In this document: piece after piece, positions 1-8,356 of the stretch | Numbering within the stretch: the stretch's first letter is position 1 | Layout of the letters: each line of letters opens with the position of its first letter | NCBI GenBank assembly: GCA_021740905.1 | Contig: JAIOYV010000023.1 | Coordinates: 1 to 64,000 of the forward strand | Reading direction: 5' to 3' | Origin: Bacteroidales bacterium | GTDB taxonomy: Bacteria; Bacteroidota; Bacteroidia; Bacteroidales; M50B96 | Length of the DNA stretch: 64,000 nucleotides | Translations under genes and position numbers: made by a program | Notes under the pieces: generated by a model | What the model was told of the DNA's origin: nothing | Seen by the model: only the letters and a program-made list of their open reading frames with translations | Database searches by the model: none

Positions 1-192
1 GGGATGCTCTGAACCAACTGAGCTAATCGCCCTCTTTTTGCTTTTAGTTCAGCGGCTCTCGACCCTCCCGATGTAAAATCGGGATGCTCTGAACCAACTG
101 AGCTAATCGCCCTCTTTTTGCTTTTAGTTCAGCGGCTCTCGACCCTCCCGATGTAAAATCGGGATGCTCTGAACCAACTGAGCTAATCGCCC
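1..192 (-). repeat. Tandem 80-bp units with tRNA-Val-like 5' halves
   Basis: On the minus strand an 80-nt unit begins at 192 and again at 112 and 32; the last is cut by the window edge. The copies are identical where both can be read. Each starts like a tRNA: acceptor GGGCGAT, D arm GCTC-AGTTGGTTCA-GAGC, then an anticodon-arm hairpin TCCCGAT-TTTAC-ATCGGGA and a GGGTC variable region, which resembles tRNA-Val(TAC). The sequence then departs: no T loop and no 3' acceptor strand matching GGGCGAT is present, and the anticodon stem is too long for a normal 7-nt loop. A canonical functional tRNA is therefore not supported. It could be a degenerated tRNA array, an expanded tRNA-derived element or an assembly artefact at a contig edge. 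A strong promoter lies directly upstream (216-245). Confidence 0.6.
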
Positions 193-215
193 TTTTGCTG
201 TTTTAAAAAGCGATG

Positions 216-245
216 CAAAGATAAATGTCTATTTCGATTCTCCAA
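216..245 (-). promoter_or_regulatory. Bacteroidota-type promoter for the tRNA-like array
   Basis: Read on the minus strand, TTG (243-245) is followed after 19 nt by TATCTTTG (216-223), matching the Bacteroidota housekeeping consensus TTG-N19-21-TAnnTTTG. Transcription should start near 210 and run straight into the tRNA-like units beginning at 192. Its quality argues that the array is, or was, an expressed RNA unit. Confidence 0.55.
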
Positions 246-348
246 AAATAATTTCAGCAATAATCAGAAATATTTCTATGCTGGTTTTCACTCCAGGTCA
301 TAAGGTGAATTGTGAAGAAAATCAGCCTGATATGAGCAAATAGCAAGA

Positions 349-672
349 TCAATTTATGAGTTTAAGATTTCTGCACTTCTCGATTATGGCTTCAGTAACA
401 AAATCTTTTATCTTTAAAGTGTCCTGATGGGCGCAATAAATCTTAATTGATTTGTACAAATCTTTCGGGACAAAGATGGTTGTCCGTATGGATGAATTTT
501 CTGTGATTCCGGGTGTTGAAATCTCTACAGCCGATTTGGTGGAATTTTCTGAACTGTGCAAAGCTTTCACTTGTTCTTCAAGAGTATCAATTTCTTTTTC
601 AGGTTTGCCCAGCTCAATCTTTTTTTTCAATGTTGATCCCAGGCTGGGTCTTTCTGTACGTTTTGTTGCCAT
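349..672 (-). CDS. Small ribbon-helix-helix-like partner of ParA
   Basis: Product of about 107 aa with a charged, probably flexible N-terminal half and a C-terminal segment (TTIFVPKDLYKSIKIYCA... then two helices) that reads like a ribbon-helix-helix DNA-binding fold. It lies directly downstream of parA in the same orientation, the arrangement of small centromere-binding proteins (ParG/omega type) in ParA systems, where they bind the partition site and repress the operon. An ATG eight codons further upstream (696) exists, but it lies inside a 34-bp element that is also present upstream of parA, so I prefer the start at 672 (MATKRTERPS). The family is inferred from fold pattern and context, not from a named match. 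Confidence 0.55.
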   Translation of the reverse strand: MATKRTERPSLGSTLKKKIELGKPEKEIDTLEEQVKALHSSENSTKSAVEISTPGITENSSIRTTIFVPKDLYKSIKIYCAHQDTLKIKDFVTEAIIEKCRNLKLIN

Positions 673-693
673 AATTATTATTTTACATATAGA

Positions 694-727
694 CATAAAA
701 ACATATTAGCATAAATATGATAATGCG
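694..727. promoter_or_regulatory. Candidate partition/operator site, copy 1
   Basis: A 34-bp AT-rich element between parA and its small partner gene. It starts with cataaaaacatatt and ends with atatgataatgcg, and matches the element at 1467-1500 at 27 of 34 positions. A related pair flanking parA suggests binding sites for the RHH protein (parS or operator). Confidence 0.4.
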
Positions 728-738
728 GCGATATGTTT

Positions 739-1389
739 CTATTTCTTTTGAAGTTTATTTTCCAGGATTTCTATTACCTCGTTTGCGAGAGAGACACTTT
801 CTGCGGCTGCTTTTGGGTCTTTGTATTCGAATGCTCCAAGTCCACCCGAAATACATTCGGAAAAGGCGACCCGTGTATGTAGGATCGATTTTAATAAAGG
901 GATGGGCATATCGTTTAGCACATCCACCACCTCCTGTCCGAGGTTGCTCCGGTAGATGAATTGATTCAAGACAAAATTTGCGCTAAGTCCGTCGTTGAGG
1001 GTACGGACATTCTCGTACTTTTCAAGAAATTTTTCGGTAGCCCAAATATCCAATGGACCTGGCTTAATCGGGATCAACGCAATGTCGGCCAACAGAAGTG
1101 TTGTACTTGCCAATTCAGATAGGGCAGGGGTGCCATCAATAATCATAATATCGCAATCGGCATGTAATAGTTTAGCATTTTTACGAAGGGCATTCCCATC
1201 GTTCAGGGCCAAGGTAGTGATCCGTGGAAGGTCATCGGATCGCAAGCCAGACCATCTAAGGGAGCTTCCATTTACGTCCGTGTCGACCAGAGTTACTTTG
1301 TATCCTGAATGGGCATAGCAAACGGCTAGATTTTGGCTGATGGTAGATTTTCCTGTACCTCCTTTGAGGCTTACAACTGATATGATCAT
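739..1389 (-). CDS. parA: ParA/Soj family partition ATPase
   Basis: A 216-aa P-loop ATPase of the ParA/MinD superfamily. The deviant Walker A motif KGGTGKS is at residues 9-15 with the signature Lys before GG, followed by the switch region (VDTDVNGSSLRW, about 37-48) and a Walker B-like stretch (DIMIIDGTPALSE, about 80-92). The length is that of small plasmid-type (type Ib) ParA proteins without an N-terminal HTH. Such ATPases position plasmids or integrated elements by dynamic binding to nucleoid DNA, stimulated by a small centromere-binding partner, here probably the gene at 349-672. A TATTTTTG box (minus strand, 1413-1420) lies 23 nt before the ATG. No replication initiator is visible, so this may be a chromosomal orphan or an element remnant. 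Confidence 0.85.
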   Translation of the reverse strand: MIISVVSLKGGTGKSTISQNLAVCYAHSGYKVTLVDTDVNGSSLRWSGLRSDDLPRITTLALNDGNALRKNAKLLHADCDIMIIDGTPALSELASTTLLLADIALIPIKPGPLDIWATEKFLEKYENVRTLNDGLSANFVLNQFIYRSNLGQEVVDVLNDMPIPLLKSILHTRVAFSECISGGLGAFEYKDPKAAAESVSLANEVIEILENKLQKK

Positions 1390-1412
1390 ATTTGTGTTTA
1401 TTTGTTTTTATG

Positions 1413-1420
1413 CAAAAATA
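1413..1420 (-). promoter_or_regulatory. Possible -7 element of parA promoter
   Basis: TATTTTTG on the minus strand fits TAnnTTTG and lies 23 nt before the parA ATG. No clear TTG box is present 19-21 nt upstream, so the call is tentative; a repressor/activator site at 1467-1500 lies just upstream. Confidence 0.3.
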
Positions 1421-1466
1421 TATAAATGTTTCGACATAGAATTATAAAAATGATTATATGCGAAAT

Positions 1467-1500
1467 CATAAAAACATATTTATGATAATATGATAAAGCG
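1467..1500. promoter_or_regulatory. Candidate partition/operator site, copy 2
   Basis: A 34-bp element upstream of parA sharing its first 14 bases (cataaaaacatatt) and its end (atatgataa.gcg) with 694-727. It includes an inverted repeat CATAAA...TTTATG (1467-1484). The position upstream of parA is where type Ib partition operons keep parS. Confidence 0.42.
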
Positions 1501-1514
1501 TAATGATGTTTTGG

Positions 1515-1557
1515 GTTACTAATTGCTGGTTTTCAAGTTGAACAAGCAACTAGTAAC
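1515..1557. terminator. Hairpin downstream of folC
   Basis: Imperfect inverted repeat GTTACT..TTGCT (1515-1527) with AGCAA..AGTAAC (1545-1557), 17-nt loop. It follows the folC stop on the minus strand but lacks a T tract, so it is a possible transcript end structure rather than a clear terminator. Confidence 0.3.
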
Positions 1558-1575
1558 TTGCGACCAGTCAATGGT

Positions 1576-2865
1576 TTAAACCGCTTCGGCTACCACAAAT
1601 GTTGATCCTCCAATAAAAATCATGTCCTCCGTTTCTGCCTGACTTTTAGCTGCATTAATTGCTTGTTCAACAGAAGGAAAACAATCACCAGAAAGACCAA
1701 GCTGTAAAGCTTTTGTTTTTAGTTCTTGTTCGTTCAAGGCACGTGGGATGTTGGCTTTTGTGAAATAATATCGAGCATTTTTTGGAAGAAGTGAAAGGGC
1801 TTTTTCGATGTTTTTATCATTCACCATACCTACCACTATATGAAGTTTTTTGAAGGCTGTCTGGTTCAACTGATCTACGACCTGCTTGATTCCATCTTCA
1901 TTGTGTCCTGAATCGGCAACTATTAGTGGGTTTGCCCCTAAAACCTGCCACCGGCCAAGCAAACCGGTAAGTTTTGCTGTGTTTTTTAATGCTTCATAAA
2001 TATGTTCATCTTCAATAAGGATGGATTGCTCTCTAAGCTCATCAATGGCTGCCAGGCAGGTAATTACATTTTTCTTTTGATACATGCCAAGTAATTCAAC
2101 CGACAGATGATCATAAACCATCTGCCTGTTACTAAAAACATTAAAAACTTGGTGCCCCTCCATATTTCGAGTAGAGTAGGGGATGTCGTAAACCTGGTCG
2201 GCAAAAAAGATCGGGCTATTCAACTCCCTGGCTTTGTCAATAAAAACATGCCTTATTTCATCCTGGCTTTCTCCAATAATAACAGGTCTGCCAGCTTTAA
2301 TAATACCCGCTTTTTCAAAGGCAATTTTTTGGATGGTATCCCCCAGAAATTCGGTGTGATCGAACGAAATATTGGTGATGATTGAAAGTATCGGATCTAT
2401 GATGTTTGTTGAGTCCAGCCTTCCTCCCAGGCCCACTTCAACAATTGCAATATCTACCTGTTGACGGGCAAAATAATCGAAGGCCATAGCTACAGTCATC
2501 TCAAAAAAAGAAGGCTTTATCTCATCAATAATTGCTTTATGTTTTAACACAAAATCAACCACTTCCGATTCGGGGATCATTGCGCCATTTACTCGTACCC
2601 TTTCGCGGAAGCTTTTCATGTGGGGCGATGTGTACAAACCTGTTTTATAGCCCGCCGTTTGCAGGATAGATGCCAATAAATGAGAAACCGATCCTTTCCC
2701 ATTGGTGCCAGCCACATGCACCGACTTAAATTGCCGGTGAGGAGATCCAAAGTAGCTGTCGAGGAGCCTGGTGTTATTTAGATTTGATTTATACGCAGCC
2801 TTTCCAGTGCGCTGAAACATAGGTAATTGATCGTAAAGAAATTTGACAGCTTCGTTGAAGTTCAT
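1576..2865 (-). CDS. folC: Folylpolyglutamate/dihydrofolate synthase FolC
   Basis: A 429-aa Mur-ligase-fold enzyme that adds L-glutamate to (dihydro)folates with ATP, and possibly also makes dihydrofolate from dihydropteroate. The ATP-binding loop GTNGKGS is at residues 53-59, the folate-binding SPHMKSFRERVRVNG stretch follows near 80-95, the VEVGLGGRLDSTN motif near 140-155 and NISFDHTEFLG near 165-175. The C-terminal glutamate-ligase domain has DSGHNEDGI near residue 315. Length and domain order are normal for FolC. It is divergent from the secreted propeller gene at 2951, with 85 nt between the start codons. Cytoplasmic one-carbon metabolism. Confidence 0.93.
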   Translation of the reverse strand: MNFNEAVKFLYDQLPMFQRTGKAAYKSNLNNTRLLDSYFGSPHRQFKSVHVAGTNGKGSVSHLLASILQTAGYKTGLYTSPHMKSFRERVRVNGAMIPESEVVDFVLKHKAIIDEIKPSFFEMTVAMAFDYFARQQVDIAIVEVGLGGRLDSTNIIDPILSIITNISFDHTEFLGDTIQKIAFEKAGIIKAGRPVIIGESQDEIRHVFIDKARELNSPIFFADQVYDIPYSTRNMEGHQVFNVFSNRQMVYDHLSVELLGMYQKKNVITCLAAIDELREQSILIEDEHIYEALKNTAKLTGLLGRWQVLGANPLIVADSGHNEDGIKQVVDQLNQTAFKKLHIVVGMVNDKNIEKALSLLPKNARYYFTKANIPRALNEQELKTKALQLGLSGDCFPSVEQAINAAKSQAETEDMIFIGGSTFVVAEAV

Positions 2866-2950
2866 AACTTTTATTTTGCGCGTAAAAATAAATAAGTATT
2901 TTCATCAAAAATTATTGAGGATTGTGAAAGTGAAAAATATATATAAAGCA

Positions 2951-4048
2951 ATGATTAAGAGAGTTCTTCTATTTTTTCTGATTGGTTTGATCCAGTTATC
3001 GGCATTTTCTCAGTTGCTGAATTCTCCGGAGAGTATTGTATTTGATAATCAGCATAAAAGGTATATGATTTCAAACGCAGCGAATACTCGTAATGGTGGA
3101 AGTATTGTTTCGATGGATCCGGCTTCGCGAGATTATTCTGATTTTGTGACAACTGGTGTTAATTCGCCAAAAGGGTTGGTTATCGTAAATAATATTTTGT
3201 ATTGCACCGATGTGAATTCGGTCAAGGGTTTTAATTTAGAAGATGGGTCGCAAGTCTTTCAAGTCGATGTGCAGGGCTCCTCATTTCTAAACGATATCAC
3301 CAGCGATAATGCCAATTTATACATTAGCGATAGCAACACAAATGCAATTTTCAAAATTAATATAGCCTCTGAAAATGTCGAGGAAATATACAAAGACAAT
3401 GGATTAATAAAGCCTAATGGAGTTTATTTTGATGAAAAGCAAAATCGCTTGTTGATCTGTTCTTTCCGTCTAGCCTCACCAATCCAGGCTCTTGATTTAA
3501 AACTGAAACGTATATTTACGCTTAGCCCCATTACGCTTAATCAGTTGGATGGGATCGTTCTGGATAGGGATGGCAATTGTTATGTGTCGAGTTGGGCAGA
3601 CGATGCAGTGTATAAATTCGATCCTGGATTTAATGAAGAGCCAAAGGTATTTTCAAATGGCCATTTTGGTCCTGCAGATATTTTTTATTCACCTGATTTT
3701 AATCTCATTGCCATTCCAAATTTTAAGTCGAATGCAATTGATCTAATTGAGATTGGCGATAATAGCATCGAAGGTGAGATGAATCCTTATGAGATAATGG
3801 TTTACCCGAATCCTACAACCGGGGGCTTCTACATAAGTTACAACCTGAAAAAGCCTGAGCGTGTCCAAATATTCTTCATGAATAAAAGTGGATTGATTTT
3901 GTCGGAGCAAAAAGGCGACAACGACAAAATAGGTTCACATAAAATGAATTACGAGGCCAGTGCTTTAGGGCTTAGCAAGGGGGTTGTCTTTATTAAGTTG
4001 ATTATTGGGGAGAGTATATTTATGAAACGGCTCGCCATTTTGGAGTAA
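2951..4048 (+). CDS. Secreted SMP-30/NHL-like beta-propeller protein with T9SS sorting domain
   Basis: About 365 aa. I start it at the ATG at 2951 because the residues that follow (MIKRVLLFFLIGLIQLSAFSQ) form a clean signal peptide; the reading frame remains open further upstream but that part would overlap the folC start. The body has repeated propeller-blade patterns (SPKGLVIVNNILYCTD, LNDITSDNANLYISD, KPNGVYFDEKQNRLLIC, QLDGIVLDRDGNCYVSSW) typical of SMP-30/gluconolactonase/NHL proteins. The C-terminus (MVYPNPTTGGFYISY to KRLAILE, last ~80 aa) is a T9SS type A sorting domain, so the protein should cross the outer membrane and be attached to the surface or released. Substrate or partner unknown. 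Confidence 0.8.
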   Translation: MIKRVLLFFLIGLIQLSAFSQLLNSPESIVFDNQHKRYMISNAANTRNGGSIVSMDPASRDYSDFVTTGVNSPKGLVIVNNILYCTDVNSVKGFNLEDGSQVFQVDVQGSSFLNDITSDNANLYISDSNTNAIFKINIASENVEEIYKDNGLIKPNGVYFDEKQNRLLICSFRLASPIQALDLKLKRIFTLSPITLNQLDGIVLDRDGNCYVSSWADDAVYKFDPGFNEEPKVFSNGHFGPADIFYSPDFNLIAIPNFKSNAIDLIEIGDNSIEGEMNPYEIMVYPNPTTGGFYISYNLKKPERVQIFFMNKSGLILSEQKGDNDKIGSHKMNYEASALGLSKGVVFIKLIIGESIFMKRLAILE

Positions 4049-4091
4049 GTTCAGAGTTGGGAAGTTCCGAGTTCAAAGTTGAAGAGTTGAA

Positions 4092-4628
4092 TTACTTCTT
4101 TAAAGTGTATCTCCATAGTAAGTTAGCCCACACCTCTCCGGCATAGTCGACACCGATTCGTTTTCCGGTTATAATGACCGTTTTCTCAGGATTATCCTCC
4201 ACCCAAATTCTTTTTGAAGTGGATAAATCTTCACCATAAAAGCTCTTGTTAATTTGCAGGGCTTTGGTCAATTTTCCTGGCCCATCAAAGCCTTCAATAC
4301 CACGGATTAATGTGGCTTGAGGATGGTCTAATAGGCCGGTCACAAAGTTCAACATCCAGTACATCCCGTAGATAAGATAAACATAGATAAGTCCTCCTTC
4401 GTGGTACATCACGTCAGTCCGGGTGGTACGGCCTTTGCTGGCATGGCAGGCCAGATCTTCTTCGCCCCTATAAGCTTCTGTTTCAGTAATCTTGAATCTT
4501 GAAATATCTCCATTATCAAATTGCCTAACCAGGATTTTGCCAATCAAATCCGGCGCAACTTCAAGTACATCGCGCTGGAAGAAGGAGTGGGTGAGTTTTT
4601 GGTTTATTGCTTCGACTTTTATTTTCAT
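4092..4628 (-). CDS. mpg: DNA-3-methyladenine glycosylase (AAG/MPG family)
   Basis: A 178-aa base-excision repair glycosylase that removes alkylated and deaminated purines. The fold signature TETEAYRGEEDLACHASKG contains the residues equivalent to the human AAG catalytic Glu (E51, in TEAY), the intercalating Tyr (Y53) and active-site His (H62). It is followed by the family-typical GLIYVYLIYGMYWMLN segment near residues 80-95. Length equals typical bacterial members. I use the ATG at 4628 rather than a TTG two codons upstream. Single gene between a convergent propeller gene and the sdh operon. Confidence 0.92.
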   Translation of the reverse strand: MKIKVEAINQKLTHSFFQRDVLEVAPDLIGKILVRQFDNGDISRFKITETEAYRGEEDLACHASKGRTTRTDVMYHEGGLIYVYLIYGMYWMLNFVTGLLDHPQATLIRGIEGFDGPGKLTKALQINKSFYGEDLSTSKRIWVEDNPEKTVIITGKRIGVDYAGEVWANLLWRYTLKK

Positions 4629-4662
4629 TGGCAATGCTTTAATCCTGAAAAAAAAGTGGACT

Positions 4663-4719
4663 GAAATTGGAAATTAGAAATTAGATATTTGGCATGACCG
4701 AAATCCAATTTCCAATTTC
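4663..4719. repeat. 13-bp perfect inverted repeat
   Basis: GAAATTGGAAATT (4663-4675) is exactly complementary to AATTTCCAATTTC (4707-4719), separated by 31 nt, in the intergenic stretch between mpg and sdhB. Low-complexity words of this sort recur in this genome's spacers; function not apparent. Confidence 0.45.
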
Positions 4720-4737
4720 AAGTTTCTAATCTCAAAC

Positions 4738-4770
4738 GAAAAAAGCACCACAATCAAAATCATGGTGCTC
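4738..4770 (-). terminator. Terminator of the sdh operon
   Basis: Read on the minus strand, the stem AGCACCA/TGGTGCT (4744-4750 with 4763-4769) is followed by a run of six T residues. It lies 23 nt beyond the sdhB stop codon. Confidence 0.65.
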
Positions 4771-4792
4771 TCTACTATCTTCAATGTTAATA

Positions 4793-5536
4793 CTAATCGT
4801 TGAATTTTGCTTTGATGAATTCGCGGTTGAAACGGGCAATGTGCGCAAGGCTAATTCCTTTCGGACATTCCACTTCACAAGCTCCTGTGTTGCTGCAACT
4901 TCCGAATCCCATTTCGTCCATTTTGGCCAACATATTCTTGGCCCTGCGTTTGGCTTCAATTTTACCTTGTGGCAACAAAGCCAATTGCGAAACTTTTGCC
5001 GATACAAACAACATGGCCGATGAGTTTTTGCAAGTAGCCACACATGCACCACAACCTATACAAGTCGCGGCATCCATTGCTTCATCTGCTTCTGCTTTTC
5101 CTATCGGGATGGCATTGGCATCGGGTACACCCCCAGTGTTAACCGACACAAAACCACCAGCCTGCAAAATTTTATCGAATGCCGCGCGATCCACCATCAA
5201 GTCTTTGATTACCGGGAAAGCCGCTGCCCGCCAAGGTTCTATGGTAATGGTTTCGCCATCCTTGAACTTGCGCATGTGCAATTGGCAGGTTGTGATATCA
5301 TCATCGGGGCCATGTGCCCGTCCGTTCACAAAAAGCGAGCACATCCCGCAAATCCCTTCCCGGCAATCGTGGTCGAATGCCACAGGCTCAACGCCTTGCT
5401 GGATAAGGTTTTCGTTCATGACGTCCATCATCTCGAGAAAGGATGTATCGGGAGAGATATCGTTCACCTTATATTGTTCGAATTTCCCTTTTGCCGTGGC
5501 ATTTGCCTGGCGCCATACTTTTAAAGTTAAATCCAT
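4793..5536 (-). CDS. sdhB: Succinate dehydrogenase/fumarate reductase iron-sulfur subunit
   Basis: A 247-aa electron-transfer subunit joining the flavoprotein to the haem-containing membrane anchor. Ligands for the [2Fe-2S] cluster are C58, C63, C66 (CREGICGMC) and C84; the 4Fe-4S and 3Fe-4S clusters are served by [11 protein letters not shown] (C159, C162, C165, C169) and by C214, C220 and C224 ([12 protein letters not shown]). Last gene of the sdhCAB operon, 55 nt after sdhA, followed by a terminator. As in other Bacteroidota, the complex could run as succinate dehydrogenase or fumarate reductase; sequence alone does not decide. Confidence 0.93.
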   Translation of the reverse strand: MDLTLKVWRQANATAKGKFEQYKVNDISPDTSFLEMMDVMNENLIQQGVEPVAFDHDCREGICGMCSLFVNGRAHGPDDDITTCQLHMRKFKDGETITIEPWRAAAFPVIKDLMVDRAAFDKILQAGGFVSVNTGGVPDANAIPIGKAEADEAMDAATCIGCGACVATCKNSSAMLFVSAKVSQLALLPQGKIEAKRRAKNMLAKMDEMGFGSCSNTGACEVECPKGISLAHIARFNREFIKAKFND

Positions 5537-5591
5537 TCTATTTATTTTTTACTATTTTGAACATTAACTTATTAGAAAACATGCTTATATC

Positions 5592-7532
5592 CTATTTGTA
5601 ATTGCGTTGTTTCACCTCAATAGCTTCGTACTTGAGAGCTTCTTTGTGCAATTCAGGCTCAGTGTTTTCTCCTTTAAATTCCCATGCAGCTGCATACGTA
5701 AAATCTACATCGTTTCGCATGGCTTCGCCTTCAGGGGTCTGGAATTCTTCGCGGAAGTGTCCACCACACGACTCTTCGCGGTTCAGTGCATCACGCGCCA
5801 TTAATTCGCCCAGTTCAAGGAAATCGGCGACACGGGTGGCTTTTTCAAGTTCACTGTTAACACCTTTAGTATCACCAGGTATCCGTACATCTTTCCAGAA
5901 TTCTTCGCGAATTATCTGAATCTCTTTGATGGCTTTTTCAAGACCAGTTTTATTTCTGGCCATGCCTACATAATCCCACATTATGTGGCCTAAGCGCTTG
6001 TGGAAGGAATCGACAGATTTACTGCCTTTTATGGCCATCAATGTATCGATCCTGGCCTTGATTTCATCCTCTGTTTTAACAAACTCTGGTGCATCGGTCG
6101 ACATACGAGGTGTATGGATTTCATCGGCCAGATAATTTTGAATGGTATAGGGCAAAACGAAATAGCCGTCGGCCAAACCCTGCATCAGTGCAGAAGCTCC
6201 AAGTCGGTTGGCACCATGATCTGAGAAATTCGCTTCCCCAATTGCAAACAATCCTGGTATAGAGGTCTGTAACTCGTAATCGACCCAAATTCCGCCCATT
6301 GTGTAATGGATTGCAGGATAGATCATCATGGGTGTTTTATAAGGATTTTCATCCACAATTTTTTCGTACATCTGGAACAGGTTGCCATAGCGTTCTTCGA
6401 TCACATTTTGCCCCAATCTTTCGATAGCCGATTTGAAATCGAGATAGACTGCAAGTCCTGTTGCGCCGACACCAAACCCTGCATCGCAGCGCTCTTTTGC
6501 GGCTCTTGAAGCCACGTCACGAGGGACAAGGTTTCCAAAGGCCGGGTATCTTCTTTCGAGATAATAATCGCGGTCTTCCTCTTTCAAATCTTCTGGACGA
6601 AGTTTTCCAGCCCTTATTTTTTCAGAATCTTCTTTTTTCTTTGGGACCCATATCCTTCCATCGTTCCGGAGGCTTTCGCTCATCAACGTAAGCTTCGATT
6701 GAAACTCTCCATGAACGGGGATGCAGGTTGGATGAATCTGCACGTAGCAAGGGTTTGCAAAGTATGCTCCCCGCTTGTAAATTTGCCAGGCAGCGCTTCC
6801 GTTCGAGCCCATTGCATTGGTCGACAGGAAGAACACATTGCCATAGCCACCAGTTGCAATTACCACCGCATGGCCAAAATGACGTTCGATTTCACCTGTA
6901 ATTAGATTTCGTACGATAATGCCCCGCGCTTTTCCATCAACTACAACCAGGTCAAGCATTTCTGTCCGTGGGTACATTTTCACAGTACCTTTTGCAATTT
7001 GCCGGTTCAAAGCACCATAAGCACCCAACAACAATTGTTGTCCGGTTTGTCCACGAGCATAAAAAGTACGCGAAACCTGTGCGCCGCCAAATGAGCGGTT
7101 GTCAAGCAATCCACCATACTCACGGGCAAAGGGAACTCCCTGAGCTACACACTGATCGATGATGTCGTTGCTTACCTGGGCAAGCCGGTACACATTGCTT
7201 TCACGGGCTCTGTAGTCGCCCCCTTTTACGGTGTCGTAGAAAAGCCGGTAGATGCTGTCTCCGTCGTTCGGATAGTTTTTGGCGGCATTTATACCTCCCT
7301 GGGCTGCAATGCTATGTGCTCTGCGAGGGCTATCCTGATAGCAAAAATTCTTTACATTGAAACCCAATTCGCCAAGACTTGCAGCCGCCGATGCCCCGGC
7401 CAAACCGGTACCAACCACAATTATGTCCAATTTCCGTTTGTTGGCTGGGTTTACAAGATTTTGATGTGCCTTGAAATTGTCCCATTTCTCTGCAACAGGA
7501 CCTTCAGGTATTTTAGAATTAATTTTACTCAT
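5592..7532 (-). CDS. sdhA: Succinate dehydrogenase/fumarate reductase flavoprotein subunit
   Basis: A 646-aa catalytic subunit interconverting succinate and fumarate. Dinucleotide-binding GTGLAG is at residues 41-46 and the covalent-FAD histidine is H73 in [11 protein letters not shown]. The dicarboxylate site signatures HPTCIP and [10 protein letters not shown], the IHYTMGG segment and the [17 protein letters not shown] motif are all present. Length is that of the B-type (single di-haem anchor) enzymes of Bacteroidota and Epsilonproteobacteria. It lies 18 nt downstream of sdhC and 55 nt upstream of sdhB. Faces the cytoplasm. Confidence 0.95.
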   Translation of the reverse strand: MSKINSKIPEGPVAEKWDNFKAHQNLVNPANKRKLDIIVVGTGLAGASAAASLGELGFNVKNFCYQDSPRRAHSIAAQGGINAAKNYPNDGDSIYRLFYDTVKGGDYRARESNVYRLAQVSNDIIDQCVAQGVPFAREYGGLLDNRSFGGAQVSRTFYARGQTGQQLLLGAYGALNRQIAKGTVKMYPRTEMLDLVVVDGKARGIIVRNLITGEIERHFGHAVVIATGGYGNVFFLSTNAMGSNGSAAWQIYKRGAYFANPCYVQIHPTCIPVHGEFQSKLTLMSESLRNDGRIWVPKKKEDSEKIRAGKLRPEDLKEEDRDYYLERRYPAFGNLVPRDVASRAAKERCDAGFGVGATGLAVYLDFKSAIERLGQNVIEERYGNLFQMYEKIVDENPYKTPMMIYPAIHYTMGGIWVDYELQTSIPGLFAIGEANFSDHGANRLGASALMQGLADGYFVLPYTIQNYLADEIHTPRMSTDAPEFVKTEDEIKARIDTLMAIKGSKSVDSFHKRLGHIMWDYVGMARNKTGLEKAIKEIQIIREEFWKDVRIPGDTKGVNSELEKATRVADFLELGELMARDALNREESCGGHFREEFQTPEGEAMRNDVDFTYAAAWEFKGENTEPELHKEALKYEAIEVKQRNYK

Positions 7533-7550
7533 AACTAAAATTTTTACGGA

Positions 7551-8225
7551 TTATCCTGTTATTAAAAAGTAGATTGGAATAATAGCAAAGCCTATTGCAA
7601 TCAGGTAAGTATAGATTTGCCCGATCACATGAAGCCGTTTTCTCCAGACTATGTTGCTTAATCCAAGTGTCTGAAATGCAGACCAAAAGGCGTGCGAGAG
7701 GTGGAGACCAAGGAAAATGGCACCAATCACATAAATCACATCGAACCACCAGAATTTAAACAAGCCGGCAACCAGCCAATACGTGTCGTGCATTTCAACT
7801 CCATCTACTATTACAGAAGGAATGTCGTGTCCTCCAAGGACTTTTATTTTCCAATAAAAATTGATGATGTGGATCACCAAAAAAGTAAGGACCAAACCAC
7901 CCAGGACATACATGTTCCTTGAAGGCCATGTGCTGCTTTCCGATTGGTTTACAGTGCTGTAATTCTCGGGCCTTGCTTTTTGGTTTTGCAGGGTGAGGAT
8001 TGTAGCATACAGGATGTGGATAACAAAACCCAAGGCAAGCAAAGGTTCCATTATCTTAATGGCCGGGTTGGTGGCCATGAAGTGTGCACCTGCATTATAC
8101 GCATCGGCACTCACCAACATTAGGAGATTGATGCCCAGGTGGACCAGCAAAAATACGATAAGGAAGAGGCCGCTAATGCTCATTATCAGCTTCTTCCCAA
8201 TAGACGCGCTAAAAATACTGCTCAT
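7551..8225 (-). CDS. sdhC: Succinate dehydrogenase cytochrome b558 subunit
   Basis: A 224-aa membrane anchor with about five hydrophobic helices (near 14-38, 58-79, 105-125, 155-180, 198-222). Histidines H29, H70, H119 and H175/H178 sit within helices and are candidates for the four axial ligands of two haems b, as in the di-haem FrdC/SdhC of B-type complexes. It passes electrons between quinone and SdhB. First gene of the operon sdhC-sdhA-sdhB; the promoter at 8286-8316 matches the Bacteroidota consensus. Confidence 0.92.
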   Translation of the reverse strand: MSSIFSASIGKKLIMSISGLFLIVFLLVHLGINLLMLVSADAYNAGAHFMATNPAIKIMEPLLALGFVIHILYATILTLQNQKARPENYSTVNQSESSTWPSRNMYVLGGLVLTFLVIHIINFYWKIKVLGGHDIPSVIVDGVEMHDTYWLVAGLFKFWWFDVIYVIGAIFLGLHLSHAFWSAFQTLGLSNIVWRKRLHVIGQIYTYLIAIGFAIIPIYFLITG

Positions 8226-8285
8226 AAGATTTTTTTTAGTAATAATTTCTATATCTTGCGGATTGCATTATAAATCATACATCGA

Positions 8286-8316
8286 CAAATGTAAATTTTT
8301 ATATGTGTTTACACAA
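8286..8316 (-). promoter_or_regulatory. sdhCAB promoter with overlapping dyad
   Basis: On the minus strand TTG (8314-8316) is followed after exactly 20 nt by TACATTTG (8286-8293). A perfect-arm dyad TGTGTTTACACA (8304-8315) covers the TTG box, a position expected for an operator. Predicted start near 8280, about 55 nt before the sdhC ATG. Confidence 0.6.
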
Positions 8317-8356
8317 GGTTGAAAAACAACAATATGTAATTTAAATCAATTCTAAA

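Noticed and set aside
113-192. Suppressor tRNA with a UUA anticodon (reading UAA) in the tRNA-like unit
   Set aside because: That reading needs an unpaired extra base and C at position 37, and the T arm and 3' acceptor strand are absent.
452-709. Plus-strand 85-aa open frame
   Set aside because: It is antisense to the RHH-like gene, lacks family features and its 3' part reads through the candidate site.
4049-4091. Repetitive gttcagagttgggaag-type words after the propeller gene
   Set aside because: Low-complexity spacer sequence; no stem with a T tract and no repeat unit that can be defined.
4800-5567. 255-aa plus-strand frame opposite sdhB
   Set aside because: A shadow of a gene with intact Fe-S ligands; composition is that of an antisense frame.
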